The notes under the pieces are model-generated. The model had not been told where the DNA came from. It did not search any database and saw only the letters and a list, made by a program, of their open reading frames with translations. The translations under genes were made by a program, and so were the position numbers. A stretch of 64,000 nucleotides of DNA from Bradyrhizobium sp. AZCC 2262 (GTDB lineage Bacteria; Pseudomonadota; Alphaproteobacteria; Rhizobiales; Xanthobacteraceae): positions 1,674,001-1,738,000 of the forward strand of contig NZ_JAZHRT010000001.1 in assembly GCF_036924535.1 (NCBI RefSeq), in the 5' to 3' direction. Of the stretch, positions 17,229-26,712 are shown in pieces; the first letter of the stretch is position 1, and each line of letters starts with the position of its first letter.

Positions 17229-20200
17229 ATGGGAATCAACCAGGGTCCGATCAGTCTCGATCAGAAATACACCCAGGGTACAGGGCACATCTTCCTGACC
17301 GGTATCCAGGCGCTGGTCCGCCTGCCGATGGCGCAGATCCGCCGTGACCGTGCCGCAGGGCTGAACACCGCAGGCTTTATCTCCGGCTACCGCGGCTCTC
17401 CGCTGGGCGGCTATGACCAGCAGCTTTTTGCCGCCCGAAAACATCTCGAGCAGTACAACATCAAGTTCCAGCCCGGCGTGAACGAGGACCTCGCGGCCAC
17501 CGCGATCTGGGGCTCGCAGCAGCTCAATCTGTCGCCCGGCGCCAAATATGATGGCGCAGTCGGCATCTGGTACGGCAAGGGCCCCGGCGTCGACCGCTGT
17601 GGCGACGTGTTCCGGCACGGCAACACGGCGGGCTCCGCGAAAAACGGCGGCGTGCTGTGTCTGGCCGGCGACGACCATGGCGCCAAATCCTCCACCGTCC
17701 CGCATCAATCGGACCACGCCTTCATCTCCGCGCTGATGCCGTATCTCTATCCCTCCAGCATCCACGAAATGATCGAGATGGGCCTGCTGGGCATCGCGAT
17801 GTCGCGCTACTCCGGCTGCTGGGTCGGCATGAAGGTGATCACCGAGACGGTGGAGACGACAGCCGAAATCGACCTCACCGACGAGATGACGCCGTTCGCG
17901 ATCCCGACCGATTTCGAGATGCCGCCCGGCGGCCTCAATCTGCGCTGGCCCGACGACCGCTATGCGCAGGACCTGCGCCTGCAGGACTACAAGGGCTATG
18001 CGGCCATCGCGTTCGCGCGCGCCAACAAGATCAACCGCGTCACCATGGATTCGCCGAATGCCCGTTACGGCATCATGGCATCAGGCAAGAGCTACGAGGA
18101 TATCCGTCAGGCGCTGCGCGAACTCGGGATCACCGAGGAGGTCGCCGCCAAGATCGGGCTTCGTCTTTACAAGATCGGCATGCCCTGGCCGCTGGAGCCG
18201 GAAGGCGTGCGCAATTTCGCCGTCGGCCTTGAGGAAATTTTCATCGTCGAGGAACGCCGCGAGATCGTCGAAAATCAGGTCAAGCAGGAATTGTTCAACT
18301 GGCGCGACGACGTCCGCCCGCGCATCGTCGGCAAGATGGACGATCACGACAAGCGTTTTCTCACTTTCGCCGCCGAGCTTTCCGTCGCCTCGCTGGCGAG
18401 TTCGCTGACCGAGCGCCTGCTTCGACTGAATCTCAATCCCGAAATCGCCGCGATGCTTCGCGCCAAGGCCGACTGGTTCAATGGCCGACAGGCGACCCAG
18501 ATGCAGGCGGTGGCGCCAGTCACCCGTACGCCGTATTTCTGCTCCGGCTGCCCGCACAACACCTCGACCAAGGTGCCGGAAGGCAGCCGCGCCTTCGCCG
18601 GCATCGGCTGTCACTTCATGGCGCTGTGGATGGACCGCTCGACCGAAACCTACACCCACATGGGAGGCGAGGGCGTGCCGTGGGTCGGCGTCGCCCCCTT
18701 CACCAAGGAAGAGCATGTGTTCGCCAATCTCGGCGACGGCACCTATTTCCATTCCGGCAGCCTCGCGATCCGGCAGGCGGTCGCCTCCGGCGCCAACATC
18801 ACCTACAAGCTGCTCTATAACGACGCGACCGCGATGACCGGCGGCCAGCATGTCGACGGCGAATTGTCGCCGCAGCAGATCACCTTCCAGCTTCATTCGG
18901 AAGGCATCCGCAACATCTATCTCGTCTCGGAAAATCCGGATGCCTATCCGGCGTCCGACATCGCTCCCGGCGTCAAGGTCGCGCACCGCGACGAACTCGA
19001 CGCTGTGCAGAGAACCTGCCGCACGCTGAAGGGCACTTCGGCGATCGTCTTCGTGCAGACCTGCGCCGCCGAAAAGCGCCGCCGCCGCAAGCGCGGCCTG
19101 ATGGAGGATCCTGCGCGTCGCGTCATGATCAATCCTGCCGTCTGCGAAGGCTGCGGCGACTGCTCGGTGCAGTCGAACTGCATTTCGGTTGAGCCCCTGG
19201 AAACCGCGATGGGCCGCAAGCGCACCATCAACCAGTCGACCTGCAACAAGGACTATTCGTGCCTGAAGGGCTTTTGCCCGTCCTTCGTCACCATCGACGG
19301 CGGCAAGCCGCGCCGCCGTGCCCCGGCAAACCTTGGCGATTCCGGCCTCGGCGACATCGGCGATCTGCCCGAGCCGGCCTCATTCCCCTCGCTGGAGCGG
19401 CCCTACAATATCGCGGTCGGCGGCGTCGGCGGCACCGGCGTGCTGACGATCGGCGCGCTGCTCGGCATGGCCGCGCATATCGAAGGCAAGGCCAGCATGA
19501 TCCTCGACATGTCCGGCCTCGCGCAGAAAGGCGGCGCGGTGCTCAGCCACGTCCGGCTTTCGGAGCACACCGCCGATGTCACCTGTTCGCGCATCGTCAC
19601 CGGCACCGCCGATCTCGTGATGGCCGCCGACGAGGTGGTCGCCGCCGCCAAGGACACGATTACGCTCTGCGAAGCCAGTCGCACCGTCGGCGTCATCAAC
19701 ACCCACGTCATTCCGACCGCCGACTTCATCCTCAACCGCGACTTCAATTTCCAGAGCCGCAAGGTCAACCACGTGCTGGAGACCGAGCTGCGCAAGGACT
19801 CTTCTTTCTACGACTTCACCAAGCCCGCCGAAGCGCTGCTCGGTGACTCCATCGCCACCAACATCATGATGCTGGGCTACGCCTATCAGAAGGGCCTGCT
19901 GCCGCTGTCGGCGAAGGCAATTCTGCAGGCGATCGAGGTCAACGGCGTCTCGATCAAGATGAACACGCAGGCCTTCCAGCTCGGCCGTCTCGCCGCCGCC
20001 GATCCGGCGCGGCTCGAGGCCATGATGAAAGGCCAGGACGAGGTTGTTGCGCCGAAGACGCTGGATGCGATGTCGCTCGATGAAATCATCGACCATCGCA
20101 GCGCGCACCTCGCCGACTATCAAAATGCCGCGCTCGCCGAGCGCTATCGGGCTCTCGTGAAGCGCGTGGGCGATGCGGCCACCGATGGCGGCTATGGCGA

Positions 20201-20735
20201 CGCGCTGCCGCGGGCGGTCGCGGTCAACTACGCAAAACTGCTTGCCTACAAGGATGAGTACGAAGTCGCACGGCTGTTCACCGACGGAAAGTTCGAAAAG
20301 CAGCTCCGCGACCAGTTCGAAGGCGACTTCAAGTTCAACTTCAACCTGGCGCCGCCGATCCTCGGCGGGGCTAAGGATGCACTCGGCCGGCCGAAGAAGC
20401 GCGCCTTCGGCGCGTGGATGATGCCGGTGTTCCGGACGCTGGCAAGACTGCGCTTCCTGCGCGGCACGCCATTCGACATCTTCGGCCACAGCCCCGACCG
20501 CAAGCTCGAGCGCGACCTCATCGCGGGTTACGAGAAGGACGTCGTCACCGTGCTCGGCCTCTTGTCGCCGGTCACCCACGACACCGCGGTGGAAATTCTC
20601 TCGCTGCCCGACCGCATCCGCGGCTACGGCCCGGTGAAGGAGAAGGCGGTGCAGGACGCGAAAGCTCGCTACACGCAGCTGGCAGCCGACCTCGTCAATC
20701 CACCGCCAGCCCCTCGGCAGATTGCGGCGGAGTAG
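17229..20735 (+). CDS. Indolepyruvate ferredoxin oxidoreductase-family fused enzyme
   Basis: A 1168-residue single-chain 2-oxoacid:acceptor oxidoreductase, equal to fused IorA and IorB. Order: pyrimidine-binding domain (about 20-240), linker, TPP-binding domain (about 430-620, with GGEGVPWVG and NLGDGTYFHSG), an iron-sulfur segment starting CEGCGDC at 639 with a second cluster CNKDYSCLKGFCPS, then the gamma/IorB domain starting VGGVGGTGVLTIG near 735. It decarboxylates aryl or branched 2-oxoacids to acyl-CoA. Ferredoxin-independent aerobes keep such long forms for amino-acid catabolism. GAGGGTGCA precedes the ATG. It is not in an operon. Confidence 0.92.
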   Translation: MGINQGPISLDQKYTQGTGHIFLTGIQALVRLPMAQIRRDRAAGLNTAGFISGYRGSPLGGYDQQLFAARKHLEQYNIKFQPGVNEDLAATAIWGSQQLNLSPGAKYDGAVGIWYGKGPGVDRCGDVFRHGNTAGSAKNGGVLCLAGDDHGAKSSTVPHQSDHAFISALMPYLYPSSIHEMIEMGLLGIAMSRYSGCWVGMKVITETVETTAEIDLTDEMTPFAIPTDFEMPPGGLNLRWPDDRYAQDLRLQDYKGYAAIAFARANKINRVTMDSPNARYGIMASGKSYEDIRQALRELGITEEVAAKIGLRLYKIGMPWPLEPEGVRNFAVGLEEIFIVEERREIVENQVKQELFNWRDDVRPRIVGKMDDHDKRFLTFAAELSVASLASSLTERLLRLNLNPEIAAMLRAKADWFNGRQATQMQAVAPVTRTPYFCSGCPHNTSTKVPEGSRAFAGIGCHFMALWMDRSTETYTHMGGEGVPWVGVAPFTKEEHVFANLGDGTYFHSGSLAIRQAVASGANITYKLLYNDATAMTGGQHVDGELSPQQITFQLHSEGIRNIYLVSENPDAYPASDIAPGVKVAHRDELDAVQRTCRTLKGTSAIVFVQTCAAEKRRRRKRGLMEDPARRVMINPAVCEGCGDCSVQSNCISVEPLETAMGRKRTINQSTCNKDYSCLKGFCPSFVTIDGGKPRRRAPANLGDSGLGDIGDLPEPASFPSLERPYNIAVGGVGGTGVLTIGALLGMAAHIEGKASMILDMSGLAQKGGAVLSHVRLSEHTADVTCSRIVTGTADLVMAADEVVAAAKDTITLCEASRTVGVINTHVIPTADFILNRDFNFQSRKVNHVLETELRKDSSFYDFTKPAEALLGDSIATNIMMLGYAYQKGLLPLSAKAILQAIEVNGVSIKMNTQAFQLGRLAAADPARLEAMMKGQDEVVAPKTLDAMSLDEIIDHRSAHLADYQNAALAERYRALVKRVGDAATDGGYGDALPRAVAVNYAKLLAYKDEYEVARLFTDGKFEKQLRDQFEGDFKFNFNLAPPILGGAKDALGRPKKRAFGAWMMPVFRTLARLRFLRGTPFDIFGHSPDRKLERDLIAGYEKDVVTVLGLLSPVTHDTAVEILSLPDRIRGYGPVKEKAVQDAKARYTQLAADLVNPPPAPRQIAAE

Positions 20736-20742
20736 GGCTGCC

Positions 20743-20864
20743 GTAGGGTGGGCAAAGGCGCGATTGCGCCGCGCCCACCATCTAACATTCGGCTCGCGGC
20801 GGTGGGCACGTTTCCGCCTTCGCTCTTCGAGCTACGGCGGACAAGTCGCTTTGCCTTCCCTGCG
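20743..20864. repeat. 122-base dispersed repeat, copy A
   Basis: It begins CGTAGGGTGGGCAAAGGCGC and ends TTTGCCTTCCCTGC. It is nearly identical to 23551-23671, and the first bases share the core of the elements at 1198 and 2618. Within it CGCGCCCACC and GGTGGGCACG can pair. It lies directly after the oxidoreductase stop. Confidence 0.8.
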
Positions 20865-21268
20865 CGCCGTGCGACGGAACCATACATTCGAGGGCGGTCG
20901 AATGCCCGCCTCTGTGCACATCCGGACTCAATTCACATCCAGATATTGCGCAATCTGGGCGCGGCGCCGGCTCTTCCGGGAGCATGGAAAGAGGGCTAGA
21001 CTTCAGCTAGCGAATTCCACGAGACGTGCCGAAATCCTGTGAAGGGAGGGCGACGTCGGTGCCTCAGCGCAAGCATTTCGCATTCATTGGAGACTGGTTG
21101 CAGGCGCGATTTTTCGCGCATTGGGCCGGTGTGCATGATCCGTGGCCATACGCTTTGCAGGCACAGAGGCAACAAACCGAAATCGACGAATGAGGAAGGA
21201 CGGCGAGGCATCTGATCACTGGAGCAAGCTTACGGACGATCACTCCCAAGGCTTAGAGGAGACTCACG
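20865..21268. other. Intergenic region without a supported gene
   Basis: About 400 bases between repeat copy A and the TPR gene. Short open frames exist on both strands, but none has a family match, ribosome site and codon pattern together. The 3' end presumably carries the promoter for the gene at 21269. Confidence 0.5.
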
Positions 21269-22870
21269 ATGAACGCGAAATCGGGACGAACCTTATTTGC
21301 TGCCGGCCTGATTACTGCGGCGCTCACAAGCGGCGCAATCGGCCAGCAGGACGAAAAGCTCGGGAAGGCAACTTTCCCTACCTCCTGCGACCCCAAGGTG
21401 CAGGTCGAGTTTGACCGCGGCGTCGCCATGCTCCATTCGTACTGGTTCTTGATCGCCCGCCGGAAGTTCGAAGAGATCCTGCAGCAGGATCCTAACTGCG
21501 CCATGGCGCATTGGGGCGTGGCGATGGATCGCCTCGGCAACACCCTTGCAATTACACCGACGCGAGCCGAGGCGCAGGCGGGTTGGGAAGCAATCGAAAA
21601 AGCACTGGCTGCCGGGCCAAAGACGCAGCGCGAGCGCGACTGGATCGAGGCCCTTGGCGTCTACTTCCGCGACCATGACAAGGTCCCCGTGGATGCCCGA
21701 ATGGCAGCCTATGGTGCCGCTATGGAGAGGGTGGCGCAAACCTATCCTGATGACTACGAGGCGCAGGTCTATTACGCGCTGACGCTGCAAGCCTCGGCAC
21801 CGAAGAGCGATCTCACCTACGCCAATCAGATCAAGTCCGCGGCGCTGTTGGAGAAACTCTTCGAGCAGAATCCGCAGCATCCAGGCGTGACGCACTATCT
21901 CATTCACGCCTACGACTTCGCGCCGCTTGCCGAGAAGGGCATCGCGTCGGCGCGGCGCTATGCCGGCATTGCGCCGGCCGTCCCGCACGCGCGGCACATG
22001 CCGTCGCACATCTACTCGATGGTAGGGCTTTGGGAGGAATCCATCGCCTCGAACGCGTCGGCGCTTGAGATCCAGCCGGACTACTATCATGCGTCGGATT
22101 TTACGGTCTATGCACATCTGCAGCTCGCGCAGGACGCCAAAGCCGATGCGATGATCAAGAAGTCGCTCGCCACCGCCGACCGCGGCGATCGTCCGATCAA
22201 CTTCGCCAATTTCACTGCCAAGAACGCGATGCCGGCGCGTTACGTCCTGGAACGGGCGGATTGGGCAGGTGCTGCCGATCTGGCGATGACTGCCAGCCAA
22301 TATCCCATGGCGGATTCGTTGATCCGCTTCACGCGCGGTCTCGGCATGGCGCGCACTGGCGATGTCGCCGGGGCCAAACAAGAGATTGAGGCGATGAAAG
22401 CGTTACGAACGACATTGCAGCGCGCCGACCAATCCTACTGGGCGGACCGGACCGAGGAGCAGATGCTTGCCGTTTCGGCCTGGATCGCACTGAAAGAAGG
22501 TGCGACCGATCAGGCGCTGAAATTCATGCGGGCAGCGGCTGACGGCGAAGACGGCAGTGTAAAGCATGTCGCGATGGAGAACCGCCTCTATCCGTTCCGC
22601 GAGTTGCTGGCGGAAATGCTGCTGGAGACGGGGCAGCCCGCCGCGGCCCTGAACGAGTTCGAGACCGCACTCAAGCAGACGCCCAACCGCTTCCGAGCGT
22701 TCTGGGGAGCTGCCCGCGCGGCAGACGGCGCAGGCGACCGCCAGAAGGCATCCGATTACTTTGGCAAGCTGGTGAACCTGGCCAGCAACGCCGATACGGA
22801 ACGGCAGGAAATCCTTGTGGCCCGGGCATACACGCGCCAGGACGACACGATAGGTGCTGCACGAAAATAA
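21269..22870 (+). CDS. Exported tetratricopeptide-repeat protein
   Basis: A 533-residue protein with a signal peptide ending near AIGQ (residue 26). FDRGVAMLHSYWFLIARRKFEEILQQDPNCAMAHWGVAM is a TPR-like start, and helical repeats continue along the chain, including HYLIHAYDFAPLAEKGIASARRYAGIAPAVPHARHMPSHIY with conserved His residues. This long TPR type is common next to metal or cytochrome proteins, but its function is not established. GAGGAGACTCACG precedes the ATG. It is followed 55 bases on by a second TPR gene, probably in the same transcript. Confidence 0.8.
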   Translation: MNAKSGRTLFAAGLITAALTSGAIGQQDEKLGKATFPTSCDPKVQVEFDRGVAMLHSYWFLIARRKFEEILQQDPNCAMAHWGVAMDRLGNTLAITPTRAEAQAGWEAIEKALAAGPKTQRERDWIEALGVYFRDHDKVPVDARMAAYGAAMERVAQTYPDDYEAQVYYALTLQASAPKSDLTYANQIKSAALLEKLFEQNPQHPGVTHYLIHAYDFAPLAEKGIASARRYAGIAPAVPHARHMPSHIYSMVGLWEESIASNASALEIQPDYYHASDFTVYAHLQLAQDAKADAMIKKSLATADRGDRPINFANFTAKNAMPARYVLERADWAGAADLAMTASQYPMADSLIRFTRGLGMARTGDVAGAKQEIEAMKALRTTLQRADQSYWADRTEEQMLAVSAWIALKEGATDQALKFMRAAADGEDGSVKHVAMENRLYPFRELLAEMLLETGQPAAALNEFETALKQTPNRFRAFWGAARAADGAGDRQKASDYFGKLVNLASNADTERQEILVARAYTRQDDTIGAARK

Positions 22871-22876
22871 TTTCTT

Positions 22877-22905
22877 GGCTGCCCGGCCAAAAGCGCCGGG
22901 CAGCC
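22877..22905. promoter_or_regulatory. Perfect 11-bp hairpin between TPR genes
   Basis: GGCTGCCCGGC at 22877-22887 pairs exactly with GCCGGGCAGCC at 22895-22905 around seven bases. No T-run follows on the plus strand, so an mRNA-stability or processing structure is more likely than a terminator. Confidence 0.55.
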
Positions 22906-22925
22906 ATCAGGTCGAGAAAGCAACG

Positions 22926-23498
22926 ATGATCCGGGCGGTTGCATTGGCAGCAATGCTCGGCGTGCTGGTGAGCGGCGTGGCCGCCTACACCATAAGCTCG
23001 CCGGGCTGGCGGACCGGGACCGCACCGTTCGGCGCGGCCGTAAGGCCGGCTGAGTCGACCGCCATCGTCGAGGCCTGGCCGATTTGCACCACGATGGCGT
23101 CCGTTGTGTCGGACGCCGACTGGGCGCAGCTCGACCCCGATTTCAAGGCCGGCAAGAAGGCACTGGGCGCAGGGAATTGGAATGGGGCAATCGCAGCGTT
23201 CGAGCTCGCTGCGCTGCGCGACCCGACTAATGCCGATATCCGGAACTACATCGGTTACGCCTATCGGCGACTGCGTCAGATGGGGCCTGCGATTGGCCAC
23301 TATCAGAAAGCACTGATGCTAAGTCCCCGCCACCGCAGCGCGCGTGAGCATCTCGGTGAGGCCTATCTGGTGCTGGGGGAGCCTGCCAAGGCACAGCAAT
23401 TGCTGGCAGAGCTGGAAAATCTCTGTTTGATTCCCTGCGAGGAATACGACGACCTCAAGCGTGCCATTACGGCTTACAAAACACTGGCTGGTCATTGA
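22926..23498 (+). CDS. Secreted TPR protein with paired cysteines
   Basis: A 190-residue protein starting at MIRAVALAAML, with a signal-anchor or signal peptide to about residue 21. Two TPR motifs follow: GAGNWNGAIAAFELAALRDPTNADIRNYIGYAYRRL and MGPAIGHYQKALMLSPRHRSAREHLGEAYLVLG. The end carries ENLCLIPCEEYDDLKRAI, whose C-x4-C pair may form a disulfide. ATG 22926 has GAGAAAG upstream; the frame begins earlier inside the preceding gene. It may act with the neighbouring TPR protein as a periplasmic scaffold, an inference from position. Confidence 0.78.
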   Translation: MIRAVALAAMLGVLVSGVAAYTISSPGWRTGTAPFGAAVRPAESTAIVEAWPICTTMASVVSDADWAQLDPDFKAGKKALGAGNWNGAIAAFELAALRDPTNADIRNYIGYAYRRLRQMGPAIGHYQKALMLSPRHRSAREHLGEAYLVLGEPAKAQQLLAELENLCLIPCEEYDDLKRAITAYKTLAGH

Positions 23499-23550
23499 GG
23501 TCGATTCATCCGCCGGCTGCGCCACGCCAGCCGGGGCGGAGCAGGGGCAG

Positions 23551-23671
23551 CGTAGGGTGAGCTAAGGCGCATAGCGCCGCGCCCACCATCTAACATTCGG
23601 CTCGTGACGGTGGGCACGCTTCCGCCTTCGCTCTTCGAGCTACGGCGGACAAGTCGCCTTGCCTTCCCTGC
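23551..23671. repeat. 121-base dispersed repeat, copy B
   Basis: It matches 20743-20864 with a small number of substitutions, from CGTAGGGTGAGCTAAGGCGC to CTTGCCTTCCCTGC. It sits between the convergent TPR gene and plsY. Confidence 0.8.
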
Positions 23672-23687
23672 GATTCCAAACTTGCGA

Positions 23688-24362
23688 TTACGTTTTCGAT
23701 TCCGGGCTGCTTTGTCCCAGGCGTGGCTCTGTCCCAGCCAGTAGCCGCTGAATGTTGGCACGATGGCGCGCTATCACGTAAATGCCGCCTGCCATCACCA
23801 ATAACCGATAAGGCAGCGGTTGCTCCAAGGCCCAGACGAGGGCGATCGCAGTCAACGCCGCCAGCATCGAACCAAGGGAAACAATCCGAACAACAGCCAG
23901 CACGACGCCAAAAGCCGCAGCAGCACCCAAGCCCACCGGCCAGGACATCGCCAGCAACACGCCGAGTCCCGTCGCAGCGGATTTGCCACCTGTAAAATTC
24001 AACCAGATCGAACGGCCATGCCCCATCAACGCGGCAAGTCCGGCCAGGCAGACAGCCCATGGCAGCCAGGTTTGCGGATCAAGTGCTGTCGGTGGCGTGA
24101 CGGACGGCAATGTATAGAGCCAGGGATAAAACCAGCGGGCAAAGACGATCGCCGCCGCACCTTTCAGCACATCTACCAGGAGCACCACCAACGCAGGCCA
24201 TTTTCCCAGGGTTCGCAAGACGTTCGTTGCCCCAATGGATTTGGAGCCATGCTCTCGGATATCAATGCCCTTGAGCAGTTTCCCCGCCAGATAGCCCGTG
24301 GGCGTAGAACCGAAGAGATAGGCGATCGCCAGTCCGATCACGCTCGCTATCCAGAAAACCAT
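23688..24362 (-). CDS. plsY: Glycerol-3-phosphate acyltransferase PlsY
   Basis: A 224-residue inner-membrane enzyme that transfers an acyl group from acyl-phosphate to glycerol-3-phosphate, the first step of phospholipid synthesis. The motifs are present: YLFGSTPTGYLAGKL (motif 1), HGSKSIGATNVLRTLGKW (motif 2) and GHGRSIWLNFTGGKSAATGLG (motif 3). About five transmembrane segments are visible. ATG 24362 has GAGG at good distance; GTG 24371 is nine bases upstream. It is an independent gene, and no plsX lies nearby. Confidence 0.93.
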   Translation of the reverse strand: MVFWIASVIGLAIAYLFGSTPTGYLAGKLLKGIDIREHGSKSIGATNVLRTLGKWPALVVLLVDVLKGAAAIVFARWFYPWLYTLPSVTPPTALDPQTWLPWAVCLAGLAALMGHGRSIWLNFTGGKSAATGLGVLLAMSWPVGLGAAAAFGVVLAVVRIVSLGSMLAALTAIALVWALEQPLPYRLLVMAGGIYVIARHRANIQRLLAGTEPRLGQSSPESKT

Positions 24363-24482
24363 GGGATTCACCTCGACGCTCTGATTTCAGGCAGGTCGTC
24401 TACCTCTTTGACCGTGATTGGTCATTGTAGACGGATTCAGCGAGGGTTGTGGGCTGGTTGGTGGCCGCTTTGGGTCCGCATT

Positions 24483-25085
24483 CTAGTTAAATTGCGGGTC
24501 GGCAACCCGGATCGACGTCACGCGATCGCCGCTCATTTCCAATGAAAAGGTCCAGGGCTGATATGACCACACATCGGTGTTCGCCTGCGAGCTGGGCCCG
24601 ACGAGCATCGGCTTGCCGAGTTGCCTGGTGACGCTCTCGGCCGTCGCTCCGAGCGTAATGCCGTTGAAGACATATTTGTCCGCCGGTAATCGGCCCGTCA
24701 CCTGGATGGCTACCAGCCTGTCCTGCCAGATCGAAGCGACCAGATAGGGATCGTCATTGGTCTTGCCGAAGAAACAGGCCCACACCGTCGTGTCCTTCGG
24801 TCCCTGGATCTGGCGAGAGGGTTCTCCCAAGAGGGCCCTGAGCGCAGCCGCTTCCATGCCGACGACCAGCGGGCCGACTCGCATGCATGCGTGCCCCGAC
24901 AGCGCCTTGGCCGACCGATATCCGGATCCTGCGCAAGCCGGGCGGCGGCATTCTCCCTCAAGCGACGGCGAACTGGCGGTCGCGCGCGGCGAACAGGCGA
25001 CGATTTGATTGCCGGGCAACCTGGCACGAGTGCGCGTGAGGGGCCTCACATTGGACCGCGCGCGACTTCGATAATCTGCCTGCAT
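24483..25085 (-). CDS. Hypothetical secreted or cytoplasmic protein, start uncertain
   Basis: The conserved-looking part is the C-terminal 130 residues (CMRVGPLVVGMEAAALRALLGEP ... WSYQPWTFSLEMSGDRVTSIRVADPQF). It contains two copies of a G-x-(T/M)-x3-(V/L)-x2-LG-(E/K)P pattern (ALRALLGEPSR, SVTRQLGKPML), as in small SmpA/BamE-like lipid-face proteins. The segment upstream of it, to ATG 25085, lacks a signal peptide and has an odd, basic composition. ATG 24884 is therefore an alternative start, and a lost N-terminus is possible. It is divergent from the GNAT gene at 25116. Confidence 0.5.
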   Translation of the reverse strand: MQADYRSRARSNVRPLTRTRARLPGNQIVACSPRATASSPSLEGECRRPACAGSGYRSAKALSGHACMRVGPLVVGMEAAALRALLGEPSRQIQGPKDTTVWACFFGKTNDDPYLVASIWQDRLVAIQVTGRLPADKYVFNGITLGATAESVTRQLGKPMLVGPSSQANTDVWSYQPWTFSLEMSGDRVTSIRVADPQFN

Positions 25086-25115
25086 CGAACGCAACGTAGT
25101 TCTCTCGAACTCAAC

Positions 25116-26321
25116 ATGTCGGACGCAATGACCGCAACGATCGCAGTGCCCCCATCGGTACAGGCCCCCACAGCAGCCGTCGGGGCTGCGCTGCGCGCCT
25201 TCGTGGCGAGAGGCAAGGAAATTCGGTTGTCGCCGCTGTGGAAGCAAGCCTTTGCCGGCAAGCGCAAGGATCATCGCTACTACGACATCGTCGAAGATAC
25301 GATGCATCCCGAGATCACGCACCGCTATCTGATGATCACGGATCAGCTCAGCCAGGCCGGCACCGTGCAGCCGTTCTTCGTCACGTCAATCGACATGGCC
25401 GAGGGAGTGAGCGCCGGCGTGAAATCCTGGATCGACACCGTTCGCCGCGCGTGGCCTACCTTCCTGCGCGCGCGGGTGCTGATGGTGGGATGCGTTGCAG
25501 GCGAAGGCGTGCTCGACGGCGACGTGACGTGGCAGATGCAGTGCATCCCGGTGCTGAAAGACGCGCTGGTCGAAGAGGCATACAAGCTCGGCGCGGGCCT
25601 GATCGTCTTCAAGGAATTTCGTGCCTCCCATCGCGCGGTGCTCGATCGCCTGCAGGCAGACGGTTTTGTCCGCGTTCCGAGCATGCCGATGACGCGGCTG
25701 AATTTCGACTTCGCTTCATTCGACGAATACCTGTCGAAGAAGCTCGGTTCTGCCACCAGGAAGAACCTGCGCCGCAAGTTCAAGGCGATCGACGCGGCCG
25801 ATCCGATCGAGCTGACCGTCTCGACCAACATCGAAGCGGAGGTCGATGAGCTCTATCCGCTCTATCTGCAGATCTATGAAAAATCTTCGATGCACTTCGA
25901 GAAGCTCACGCCCGAGTTTCTCGTGCAGCTCGGCCGTGCGATGCCCGACAAGGTGCGCTATTTCGTGTGGCGGCAGAATGGTCGTCCGGTCGCCTTCAGC
26001 ATTTGCACGATCGACGGCGACACCATCTGCGACGAATACATCGGCATCGACTATCAATCGAGCGTCAGCGCCGGCCTCTACCACTACACGTTTCGTGACA
26101 TCGTGAACTGGGCGCTCCGCAACGGCCTGAAGGCCTATGCGAGCACCGGCCTTTGCTACGACCCGAAACTGCACCTCAAGCAGGAACTCGTGCCGCTCGA
26201 TCTCTACGTGCGGCACCGCTCCGCAATCGGGAATTTTGTCATGAAGTATATCGTTCGATGGCTCGATCCGACGCGCCACGACAAAACCCTTGCGGAGTTT
26301 TCGAACTATGCTGACCTCTGA
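25116..26321 (+). CDS. GNAT-fold acyltransferase (FemAB/BioF2-like, Acetyltransf_6)
   Basis: A 401-residue cytoplasmic protein of the peptidogalycan-biosynthesis-like or Acetyltransf_6 GNAT type. The fold is seen from FDEYLSKKLGSATRKNLRRKFKAI (about 200-222), through a helical linker, to RYFVWRQNGRPVAFSICTIDGDTICDEYIGIDY (the acyl-CoA strand pair), then LYHYTFRDIVNWALRNGLKAYASTGLCYDPKLHL. It presumably acylates an amino or hydroxyl group. The start at ATG 25116 is chosen because the frame upstream is low-quality. The last 14 bases overlap the next gene, so the three genes form one operon whose other products are small transporters. Confidence 0.78.
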   Translation: MSDAMTATIAVPPSVQAPTAAVGAALRAFVARGKEIRLSPLWKQAFAGKRKDHRYYDIVEDTMHPEITHRYLMITDQLSQAGTVQPFFVTSIDMAEGVSAGVKSWIDTVRRAWPTFLRARVLMVGCVAGEGVLDGDVTWQMQCIPVLKDALVEEAYKLGAGLIVFKEFRASHRAVLDRLQADGFVRVPSMPMTRLNFDFASFDEYLSKKLGSATRKNLRRKFKAIDAADPIELTVSTNIEAEVDELYPLYLQIYEKSSMHFEKLTPEFLVQLGRAMPDKVRYFVWRQNGRPVAFSICTIDGDTICDEYIGIDYQSSVSAGLYHYTFRDIVNWALRNGLKAYASTGLCYDPKLHLKQELVPLDLYVRHRSAIGNFVMKYIVRWLDPTRHDKTLAEFSNYADL

Positions 26322-26712
26322 CCAGGCCCTGCCGGGCTTTAGTCTGAAGCTCTCTGCCAGCACGAAGGCCTACCTGAAGCTCGGCGCGTGCGCCGGCCTG
26401 CTCGCGGCCGGAGAGCTTCTCCTGAAGATCGGAGCGACCGCCCAACCGGACTCGCCCATGACGCATTGGGCCACCTGGATCGGCATCGTTTTCTACGTCC
26501 TGAACTTCGTCGCGTGGCTCGAAGCTCTCAAGACGATCCCCGTGGGTATCGCCTTCGCGGTGCAGAGCATCGTTCAGTTGATGGTGCCGATCTCGGCCTG
26601 GCTCTTCCTGCACGAGCAGATCAGCTCGGGCCGCGCGCTTGGAATCTTGTTGGTCTTCGTCGGTGTTTTCCTTGCGGCGGCGCCGTCGGCAGTTGCGGAT
26701 GAACGCCTATGA
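26308..26712 (+). CDS. Half-size SMR/EamA-type membrane transporter (first of a pair)
   Basis: A 134-residue protein with four hydrophobic helices (about 25-43, 57-75, 79-103, 108-127). GELLLKIGA and TIPVGIAFAVQSIVQLMVPISAWLFLHEQISSGRALGILLVFVGVFL are typical of the small multidrug resistance/ArnE-ArnF superfamily. It starts inside the acyltransferase gene (ATG 26308, stop of that gene at 26321). A heterodimer with the next protein is likely because each has only four helices and the genes overlap. Confidence 0.82.
   Translation: MLTSDQALPGFSLKLSASTKAYLKLGACAGLLAAGELLLKIGATAQPDSPMTHWATWIGIVFYVLNFVAWLEALKTIPVGIAFAVQSIVQLMVPISAWLFLHEQISSGRALGILLVFVGVFLAAAPSAVADERL

Noticed and set aside
19380..20579. 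399-codon open frame on the minus strand
   Set aside because: Antisense to the indolepyruvate oxidoreductase gene, which has clear iron-sulfur and TPP motifs.
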